Assembly: GCF_000238075.1 (NCBI RefSeq) | Contig: NZ_JH414505.1 | Location: 591,904 to 655,903 of the forward strand | Reading direction: 5' to 3' | Length of the DNA stretch: 64,000 bases | Origin: Oribacterium asaccharolyticum ACB7 | GTDB lineage: Bacteria > Bacillota > Clostridia > Lachnospirales > Lachnospiraceae | Part shown: positions 57,436 to 64,000 of the stretch, piece by piece | Layout of the letters: each line of letters starts with the position of its first letter | How positions within the stretch are numbered: the first letter of the stretch is position 1 | Notes under the pieces: model-generated | Told to the model about the DNA's origin: nothing | Database searches by the model: none | Seen by the model: the letters and a program-made list of their open reading frames with translations, nothing else | Made by a program: the position numbers and the translations under genes

Positions 57436-59145
57436 TCAGAGTATCCGCCATTTCCCGCTCTTATTGGATCCTTCTCTTCTAATAATTTCCATTCTCCTCA
57501 GCTCTGCAAGGTATCTTTCTGCTGTAGACCTGGATACATCAAGTTGTGCTGCAATCGAATCAATTTCCACGCAAGGATTTCCTTTGATAATTTGAAGAAG
57601 TTCCTTGATTTTTTCACGTTTATATTCAGAGATATAAGACAGCTTTAATCTTATTCCATCATTTATCACCTCATTTTTATCTTTTTCGGAATTTATCACC
57701 TCATTTATCACCTCATTTTTGCCTTTTTCGGGATTTATCACCTCATTTATTACCTCATTTTTATCTTTTTCGGGATTTATCACCTCATTTATTACCTCAT
57801 TTTTGCCTTTTTCGGGATTTATCCCATCATTTATCACCTCAGTTTCATCAATTCTTTTATCCTCTTCCATGCCTGAAATAAAATCAGGATGAACAAAGAT
57901 TCTAGAAATAAAATAACTGTGTTCTTTATCCGTTTCAAACTCCGGTAACGGAGATCCATTCTGTTTGATTGCATCCAATATTTTCTTGAATCCGGTATTT
58001 CTACCTTCTGTAAGATGAAGCTCCTTAAGAAATTCGCCGATTCGTCGATTCCGATACCTACGATTTGAAACACGATAATCCTTCAGCTGCTCACGAGTAA
58101 CAGAATAAACCGGTCCCGGATAGCTCACAATTTCAATTTTATCGTCTTCAATTCTGACTTCAATAGGCTCTCGAACATCATATGCTTTATGATATACGGC
58201 ATTTGCCAAAGCCTCTTCCAATGCCGCATAAGGATAGTTATAGATGTGATCTGCCTCTGCTCGGTCAGGATACTTGATGATTTTCCTTTGAATATAGTTG
58301 TTGCTTATATATCTCAATGCATCTCTCAGCTGCTGATCAAGTGGCCCCCTAAAGGTCTGTTCATCTATTTCGTCGCCTCCCAATCCCTTGGGAAAAGCTA
58401 CAACATCAATCTGTGCATACGGAAAAAACCTCTCAGGTTCATCGGAAAAAAACATCAATCCAACATTCTTCGGCTTTCGATATTCAGGCATAGTATTGCA
58501 GATTCCCATGTCTTCACAAATTTTTTCCAGAGGTCTGGAATCCAAGTCCTTAACCATACCGCTTCCGACAGCAGAAAGGTACTGCCTAATCAGGTTAATA
58601 TTCAAATCCGTCATTTCTGCCTGATGATTTACACGATCATCAAACGGAACTTTGTTGGATAGGGAATAAAGCTCATTTAATTCGTCCTGACACGGCTTTA
58701 CCGTACTTGCCATTTTGCGAATAAAAAACGTGCGCTCCTTGGATGCAACTGCCTTGCCCTTTAGATAAGTAAAAGTATCCGGACTACTGTAAGGCCTCAC
58801 ATCCCCACCCGGTGCCCATATCACAATAAGTGTTTTCCCTTGATATTCAATCGGTGCAACAACAGGAAGATAACGTGGCTGAATTAGATTGCACTTGTTT
58901 AGCAAATCTTTCATCATCTCATCAACCTGGCTGACCGGTATTCCCTCAACCGGAAGTGCGGGACGTCCATTCTTCTCTTTCACACCAAGAACAATATAGC
59001 CGCCTCCCCAGTTATCAATATCATTGGCGAAAGCGCAAATCGTTTTTAGCGATGCTTCAGGCATCCAGCTAGTCTTAAATTCTATGCGAGCCCCCTCGAC
59101 CACATTCCCTGTCAAGAGGGTTTCTATACTTGTTGGAAGTCCCAT
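57436..59145 (-). CDS. AlbA_2/AAA_4 (divergent ATPase) transcriptional regulator with repeat linker
   Basis: A 569-residue protein. N-terminal AlbA_2 domain (EGARIEFKTSWMPEASLKTICAFANDIDNWGGGYIVLGVKE), a middle HATPase-like domain with ALEEALANAVYHKAYDVREPIEVRIEDDKIEIVSYPGPV, and a C-terminal winged helix (VEIDSIAAQLDVSRSTAERYLAELRRMEIIRREG). The family is often annotated as an ATP-binding regulator; targets are unknown. Between the ATPase-like domain and the winged helix lies a 14-residue repeat (EVINEVINPEKDKN and variants, four to five units; 57655-57840). The ribosome site AGGTGAT before the ATG is identical to the sequence carried by each repeat. Confidence 0.85.
   Translation of the reverse strand: MGLPTSIETLLTGNVVEGARIEFKTSWMPEASLKTICAFANDIDNWGGGYIVLGVKEKNGRPALPVEGIPVSQVDEMMKDLLNKCNLIQPRYLPVVAPIEYQGKTLIVIWAPGGDVRPYSSPDTFTYLKGKAVASKERTFFIRKMASTVKPCQDELNELYSLSNKVPFDDRVNHQAEMTDLNINLIRQYLSAVGSGMVKDLDSRPLEKICEDMGICNTMPEYRKPKNVGLMFFSDEPERFFPYAQIDVVAFPKGLGGDEIDEQTFRGPLDQQLRDALRYISNNYIQRKIIKYPDRAEADHIYNYPYAALEEALANAVYHKAYDVREPIEVRIEDDKIEIVSYPGPVYSVTREQLKDYRVSNRRYRNRRIGEFLKELHLTEGRNTGFKKILDAIKQNGSPLPEFETDKEHSYFISRIFVHPDFISGMEEDKRIDETEVINDGINPEKGKNEVINEVINPEKDKNEVINEVINPEKGKNEVINEVINSEKDKNEVINDGIRLKLSYISEYKREKIKELLQIIKGNPCVEIDSIAAQLDVSRSTAERYLAELRRMEIIRREGSNKSGKWRIL
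57655..57840 (-). repeat. 42-bp coding minisatellite in the AAA_4 regulator
   Basis: About four and a half in-frame units of EVIN(E/D)(V/G)IN(P/S)EK(G/D)KN. Each holds one or two AGGTGAT sequences, i.e. strong ribosome-binding sequence inside the gene. Confidence 0.9.
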
Positions 59146-59206
59146 TGTTCATCACCTCATTTTAATCACATAGTATAGCTTAGCATTATCACATTTTACT
59201 TGTCCT

Positions 59207-62200
59207 TCAATTATCTTCTATTAACTCATGCTCATGGATGTTCCGTCCTGCTTTCATATCAGCAACTCTTCTTTCCAGCATAGCAGTCCTTCTATCGACA
59301 GAAGGAAAATCTGAAACCCCAAAATCATCCTTTATCCCCTTAAACACTGCATCGGGGGAGAAATATTCCGCAATATACTCTGTCGCCTTCTTCGAATACT
59401 CCCGAATCCTCGGCAGATTCCGATAGAGAAGCACCGCTTCATCGGCGAATTTCCGGGGATCGTCCTCTACGACCATGACTTCCTTCGCATGGGGAATGCC
59501 TTCCGCGCCACAGGAGGTGGTAAGCACTGCAGCACCTTCATGGAGGGCTTCCACTACCTTTCCTTTTACCCCCGCGCCGTAGCGGAGCGGAACAATCACA
59601 AGACGGCTTTCCTGATAAAGCTCATGCAGTCTTTCATCGCTCACAAAGCCGAGAACCTCGACTCCTTCTATTTTTTCCAGCTCCTTCACCTTGTCCGTGA
59701 CATGACTTCCCACAATACGGAACTTCAGCTCCGGGAGCTGTCTTTTCATAAAGGGAAGGATTTCCCGAGAAAACCAAAGAACGGCGTCCTCATTAGGCGG
59801 GTGTGCAAAGCCTCCCACAAAGAGGATTCCCTCTCTTTCCTCTCCAATCTTCTCTACTGCTGCCGGCTTATCAAAGACATAAGCGGTAATTGCCTTTACC
59901 GGGATACTGTCGTCTATCTTATGGATTTCCTCGACTTCGAGAGAAGAGGGATAATAGTTCATTTCCGCCTTGCTCATCACGGAGAACTCCATATTTTTAA
60001 AATACTGAATTTCTTCCAGAAGCTCCGGTCTCTGCTCGAGCTCATACTCTCTTTGGAGACGGAGGAAGTGCAGGTCGTGTCCATAGAAAATAATCTTCCA
60101 GGGCGTATTTTCCTTAATGAAATCAATGTACTTTGTCGCAATATGCGGACGGTTCAAATACGCAACATCGATCATGTCCTTGTTTCGCTCCATCCAGTTC
60201 CAGATATCGCCCTGCATCTTCGTGCCGTAAAGCACCTCGATTCCGAGTTCCTCCAAAGCGGAGGTATAGGGTTCCTCATGGAGGAAGTTATCCCCGAGGA
60301 ATTTCACGATTACCCCTTTGTCCGTCAGCATTTTCAGGTACTGATAGGTCGTTTTTGAACCGGCATCCTTATCGAAGGTCGGTACATAGTGGTCAACAAA
60401 GAGAACATAGCGCCTTCCCTGCCCACGTTCCCTTGCACGGAAAGGATTGGGATTTCCGGTATTGACACTCTGCTTCTTCAGCTCTTCCTTCCACTTTTCC
60501 TTGAATTTCTCCTGATTTACCTTCTGATAACGCTTTAAGCCGCTACCCTCCACATCGGTGCCGTTCGAAATCCCCTCATAGTGGATGACCTTGGAGCGTG
60601 GCTGATACAGCACCTTAAAGCCGTGCTTCCTGACGGAGAAGGCGAGGTCGGAATCCTCGCAGTAAGCCGGTGCAAAGAGTTCGTCAAAGCCCCCGATTTC
60701 TTTCCAAAGGGAAGTGCGAATGAGGATTGCCGCACCGGAGATATAGTCCACTTCCTTCACATAATTGTATTCCGGATCATCCGGGTTCTGCAGTCTTCCG
60801 TAGTTCCAGCCGGAGGCATCGGACCAGATGATGCCGCCCGCCTCCTGGAGCCTTCCGTCCGGGTAGACGAGCTTTGAGCCTACCATACCGGCATCCGGGC
60901 GCCTTTCCATAAGCTCAAGCAGGGAAGAAAGCCAGCCCTCGGTCACTTCCGTATCATTGTTTAAGAAGAAAATGTATTCTCCTCTTGCGACTTCCGCTGC
61001 CTGATTGCAGTTTTTCAGGAAGCCCATATTTTCTTTATTTCGAGCAATGACGAGGTTCTCCGAAAAGAGACGCAAATCCCTCGTTGCGTCAGTGGAAACA
61101 TCATCCGCAATAATCACTTCGTAAGGCGTTTCCTCCTGGCTCGTGTGAGCAAGGATGGATTGCAGGCAGCGATAGGTATAGTGAATCTGGTTATAGCAGG
61201 GAATGATAATGCTGACCTTCGGCTGCTCCATTTTCTTAAAACGAACTTTTCCGCCCTCTTTGTAAGCCTTTCCGATTTTAAAATGCCCTAAAATCCGATT
61301 TCTTCCGTCCGGCAGAAGATAAAGAAGCATCGTTCTGATGGGATGTAAGAAGGTCTGCGCGATATAGTGGAGAATCAGTCTTCTCCTGCTATCCTCCGGG
61401 AAACGGCGATTGAAAGCGGAAGAGACTTTTCTTCTGATGCGAGAATAAAGACTCTGGTGCTTCTCAAAGTACGCCTTCTCCGTCTGAAGCTGCGCAATAT
61501 CCCGTTCGTGGGTGCTGATCACCTTTTCGAGGTTTCCGACGTGCACCTGAGTCAGACGCAGCACTTCTCTTTCTTTTTTCAGTGCCACATCTTTGTCCTT
61601 TATATCCTCCTGAAGATGCGCAATGATTTGCTCTTTTTCCTCTATCACTTCCTTTTGCTTTCGGAAGTTTTCGGGGCTGAAGCGCTGGCTGCGGTAAGCC
61701 CAGATATTGCTCTCCTCGCTCTCTCCGTGTACTTCCTCCTGGAATTCTCTTTCCTTCTTCTCCGTAGCGAGAAGCTCCGGCTTTCCCACGGAGAAAAGAC
61801 GGAAAAAGCTCTCTTCGTCTCTATATCTTAATTTATGCTTATAGCTTTCGTACCAGTAATGGAGAATCCGATACTCCAGAAAGCTCCTTTCCACGCCCTC
61901 CGGAAATACCCATTCGCAGTCAATGAGCACCGCCTTATCCTGCACCATTAAGACATTTTCAAAAAGCAAATCATAATTCGCAGGCTGAATCCACTCCTCC
62001 CTTCCAAGAAGCAGTACCAAAGCCTCCGTAATTTCCTTAACGGGCGCTTTTCCGTCGGAAATCAGCTCCCCGAGGATTTCGGAAATGCTCTTTCCCTTTA
62101 CAAAGGGATAGGCGATATAGGAGAGTGCGTCCGAGGATTCATAGGCTCTATGGAACTGCATTTCCTCCAGGACGCTGACATTTCGTTCGGCAAAAAATGC

Positions 62201-63001
62201 TTCCATCAGCTTCCGTTTTTCCGGAAGGGACTCGATGTGGGCGTTGGCTTCCTTCGTTATTCCCTCTTTTAAAACGAACTTTTCCCCTTTTTTCTCCGTA
62301 AGGATTTCCGTCTTGATGGCATACTCGGGCTTTCTGCTGGAATTGTATTTAATATAGTCCACTCTCTTACTGTGAATGTCCTTCATGCCCCGAATGCCCG
62401 CCGTGTCCTTTCTAAAACGATAGAGAAAGCAGGGCGCAAAGGCGGGAAATACCCCTTCCTCGGAAAGCGCGATAATGCTCTTTCTCTCCTCTCCTTCCTT
62501 CGGGAGTCTGTCCTTGGTATAAAAATGAATGGGATAGTCCAGAGACGGAAGCGGAAAATACACTCTTCCCTCTCCCTTCTCATACTTCGTAAGCAGGACT
62601 TTCTCGATGCCTTGTAGCTCCGAAAGACTTGTATAGGCGAGTTCCTTCTCCAGATACTCTGTCGCCAGGCTCTCCATACTTTTCTCATTGTGTATTCCCA
62701 AAACGATTTCCCCTCCGGGAACCAGATATTTTTCCATAAGGGAAGAAAGCAGGAACTCCAACGAGTCCTGAAAAAGCGTAAGGAGACGCTTCGTAAGGTT
62801 CGGAATCAAAATGTAGTCATACTGTCCTTCCTCCAAGCGAAGCGAGAGACGTTTTACCCGTCTCTTTAAGCGGCTTGCAAACATCTCCTCCGTCTCTTTA
62901 TCGGAAAGAAGCAGAACTCTCGCATCTCTTTCCAAACCGCCTTCAGCCGGGAAGAAATAGATCCAATCTATGAGATTGCCTTTATATTCGCTAAATGTCA
63001 T
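59207..63001 (-). CDS. Multidomain glycosyltransferase (kinase-like, GT2 and GT4 domains)
   Basis: A 1,264-residue protein with several modules. Residues 1-190 look like a degenerate methyltransferase fold. About 240-400 is a kinase/APH-like domain: [21 protein letters not shown], then [28 protein letters not shown], comparable to an HxDxxxxN...D loop. A coiled coil spans about 455-530. Residues 592-850 are a GT2 domain ([50 protein letters not shown]), and 865-1220 a GT4 domain ending [44 protein letters not shown]. It should build a surface or exported glycan. The start overlaps the ABC ATPase stop by four bases, linking it to export. Confidence 0.88.
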   Translation of the reverse strand: MTFSEYKGNLIDWIYFFPAEGGLERDARVLLLSDKETEEMFASRLKRRVKRLSLRLEEGQYDYILIPNLTKRLLTLFQDSLEFLLSSLMEKYLVPGGEIVLGIHNEKSMESLATEYLEKELAYTSLSELQGIEKVLLTKYEKGEGRVYFPLPSLDYPIHFYTKDRLPKEGEERKSIIALSEEGVFPAFAPCFLYRFRKDTAGIRGMKDIHSKRVDYIKYNSSRKPEYAIKTEILTEKKGEKFVLKEGITKEANAHIESLPEKRKLMEAFFAERNVSVLEEMQFHRAYESSDALSYIAYPFVKGKSISEILGELISDGKAPVKEITEALVLLLGREEWIQPANYDLLFENVLMVQDKAVLIDCEWVFPEGVERSFLEYRILHYWYESYKHKLRYRDEESFFRLFSVGKPELLATEKKEREFQEEVHGESEESNIWAYRSQRFSPENFRKQKEVIEEKEQIIAHLQEDIKDKDVALKKEREVLRLTQVHVGNLEKVISTHERDIAQLQTEKAYFEKHQSLYSRIRRKVSSAFNRRFPEDSRRRLILHYIAQTFLHPIRTMLLYLLPDGRNRILGHFKIGKAYKEGGKVRFKKMEQPKVSIIIPCYNQIHYTYRCLQSILAHTSQEETPYEVIIADDVSTDATRDLRLFSENLVIARNKENMGFLKNCNQAAEVARGEYIFFLNNDTEVTEGWLSSLLELMERRPDAGMVGSKLVYPDGRLQEAGGIIWSDASGWNYGRLQNPDDPEYNYVKEVDYISGAAILIRTSLWKEIGGFDELFAPAYCEDSDLAFSVRKHGFKVLYQPRSKVIHYEGISNGTDVEGSGLKRYQKVNQEKFKEKWKEELKKQSVNTGNPNPFRARERGQGRRYVLFVDHYVPTFDKDAGSKTTYQYLKMLTDKGVIVKFLGDNFLHEEPYTSALEELGIEVLYGTKMQGDIWNWMERNKDMIDVAYLNRPHIATKYIDFIKENTPWKIIFYGHDLHFLRLQREYELEQRPELLEEIQYFKNMEFSVMSKAEMNYYPSSLEVEEIHKIDDSIPVKAITAYVFDKPAAVEKIGEEREGILFVGGFAHPPNEDAVLWFSREILPFMKRQLPELKFRIVGSHVTDKVKELEKIEGVEVLGFVSDERLHELYQESRLVIVPLRYGAGVKGKVVEALHEGAAVLTTSCGAEGIPHAKEVMVVEDDPRKFADEAVLLYRNLPRIREYSKKATEYIAEYFSPDAVFKGIKDDFGVSDFPSVDRRTAMLERRVADMKAGRNIHEHELIEDN

Positions 63002-64000
63002 GCGTCATGCCTTTCCAGAGTCACCTTCGACTCCATATCGTAAATCCCCACCGTATTTTTATTGGACAGCACGGTGATGCTGGTAATATCGTATTTTCTG
63101 TCATAGACGGTATGCTCTCCACCCTCAAAGCCCGTACAGGAAATGGAAAGGAGATACTCTCCGCCCTGCAGGTTCATTTTCTGAGTAAAGGAGCAGATAT
63201 ACTCGTCCCCCGCCTTCACGGCGGGAATATTTTCCCCTTCAAAAAGCGTATTGGTTCCGCTTAAGTCCATACCGCGCTTATCCTTTATCGTGAAGGTGAA
63301 AATCGGGGAGGCAATGTTGTCATAAAAGCGAATTCGCTCTCGGATGGTGAAGTTCTCTCCTTTTATGAGAATGTTGCTGAGCTTCCCTTCGTTGTCGAAA
63401 ATACCGAAGTCCACAATCTCCGCCTTTCCGTTTCCGTAGAGCTGCGCGGAGGGGTTGATGCTCATCTCGTCCTTCATGAGGCGCGAAAGGTCCGTCTCGG
63501 CATCCTTACTGCTTTCCGATTCTACAACTTCTTCATTCGCCTGTCCCGCCTTCTCCTGTCCTCTCGTACCCGCTGTCGTCCCGTCCCCCAGGAAATCCTG
63601 CTCATCCACAAACTTCTCCGCTGCGGGGTTCTTTCCGGCAAGGATTTTCTTATACTGATCCACCATTTCTCCGGGAAGGCCTTCTCCGACCTTTTCTCCT
63701 TTGTTGAAGAGAATGACACGGTCACAGTATTTCATAACGGATCCCAGGTCGTGCGTTACCATGAGAATGGTCGTTCCCTTCTTCTTCAGCTCGTCCATTC
63801 TGTGATAGCATTTTGCCTGAAAGAAGACGTCTCCTACAGAAAGAGCCTCATCAACAATCAAGATTTCGGGGTCGATGGAAATGTAAAGGGCAAAGGCCAG
63901 GCGGACGAACATACCGCTGGAATAGGACTTCACGGGCTGATACACGAAGTCTCCGATGTCGGCAAAGTCCAGGATATCCGGAAGCTTCTTGTCCATTTCC
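62998..64000 (-). CDS. Polysaccharide ABC exporter ATPase, Wzt type (5' part missing)
   Basis: The gene runs off the right edge; the visible 334 residues start in the middle of the ATPase. Seen are the signature [21 protein letters not shown], Walker [20 protein letters not shown], the switch [15 protein letters not shown] and a closing [16 protein letters not shown] Ser/Glu-rich link ([11 protein letters not shown]) leads to a C-terminal beta-sandwich ([37 protein letters not shown] ... YDITSITV), the Wzt carbohydrate-binding domain that recognises the polymer end. Its stop overlaps the multidomain glycosyltransferase start. Together they point to ABC-exported surface polysaccharide. Walker A is outside the window. 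Confidence 0.92.
   Translation of the reverse strand, partial: EMDKKLPDILDFADIGDFVYQPVKSYSSGMFVRLAFALYISIDPEILIVDEALSVGDVFFQAKCYHRMDELKKKGTTILMVTHDLGSVMKYCDRVILFNKGEKVGEGLPGEMVDQYKKILAGKNPAAEKFVDEQDFLGDGTTAGTRGQEKAGQANEEVVESESSKDAETDLSRLMKDEMSINPSAQLYGNGKAEIVDFGIFDNEGKLSNILIKGENFTIRERIRFYDNIASPIFTFTIKDKRGMDLSGTNTLFEGENIPAVKAGDEYICSFTQKMNLQGGEYLLSISCTGFEGGEHTVYDRKYDITSITVLSNKNTVGIYDMESKVTLERHDA

Noticed and set aside
57655..57840. CRISPR-like regular repeats
   Set aside because: The repeats are head-to-tail without unique spacers and lie in frame inside a regulator gene; this is a coding minisatellite.

Overview
The window looks like chromosome of a low-to-mid GC Gram-positive anaerobe of the Clostridia, most likely Lachnospiraceae (an oral Oribacterium-like lineage would fit, but this is inferred from gene types only). 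The pointers are strong AGGAGG-type ribosome sites, YesM/YesN two-component genes, ECF vitamin transporters, a DnaD/DnaI-type helicase-loading pair, sortase pili with FctA-like pilins, cell-wall-binding repeats and DUF5058 membrane proteins. No rRNA, tRNA or CRISPR array was seen.

Region by region. 1-8.0 kb (minus): a sensing and uptake operon with a small membrane protein, a YesN-type regulator, a YesM-type histidine kinase, two periplasmic sugar-binding-like proteins, a BCCT transporter and a cut-off YesL/DUF624 gene. 8.2-9.7 kb (plus): a vitamin S-component (probably pantothenate) and type III pantothenate kinase. 9.7-22.3 kb (minus): an ABC-2 exporter (ATPase plus fused double permease) next to an array of four paralogous membrane proteins with an N-terminal zinc ribbon. 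Each paralogue has its own copy of the same promoter. The array is interrupted by a 1.8-kb insertion carrying an IS110 scrap, a GNAT acetyltransferase and a decayed HigBA module. 22.4-29.4 kb (minus): cardiolipin synthase, an RNHCP protein, a PucR regulator, an M20 amidohydrolase and two DUF5058-type membrane proteins. 29.7-39 kb (mostly plus): a heterodimeric ABC exporter behind a palindromic operator, a TylF-like methyltransferase, an RluA-type pseudouridine synthase, a YefM antitoxin with a truncated YoeB, an RlmI-like methyltransferase, a cell-wall-binding protein, and a TPP riboswitch with thiT. 38.8-44.6 kb (minus): an Rpn nuclease, acyltransferase 3, PRPP synthetase and dnaC/dnaD, with a cluster of DnaA boxes upstream of dnaD. 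44.8-54.0 kb (minus): a complete sortase-B pilus operon (large tip adhesin, major pilin, sortase, second pilin). 54.6-64 kb: glycan genes, comprising heptose synthesis (gmhA, gmhB, hddC, with a BrnTA toxin-antitoxin pair between), an AlbA/AAA_4 regulator, a giant multidomain glycosyltransferase and the ATPase of a polysaccharide exporter (cut by the window edge).

Two themes run through the window. First, surface biology: pili, cell-wall-binding protein, exported glycans with probable heptose, acyltransferase, and four membrane-anchored proteins of unknown role. Second, short tandem repeats. Coding minisatellites with periods of 21, 33 and 42 bp lengthen linkers in DnaD, the pseudouridine synthase and the AAA_4 regulator; intergenic repeats with periods of 18, 21-22 and 31 bp sit next to prs, coaX and the ABC permease; and a 36-bp palindromic REP-like element occurs twice. 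Three toxin-antitoxin loci are present, and two of them have lost a working toxin while keeping an intact antitoxin.

Most gene calls rest on motifs read from the translated sequence, not on database searches. The role of the zinc-ribbon array, the substrate of the BCCT operon and the DUF5058 transport substrate remain unknown.
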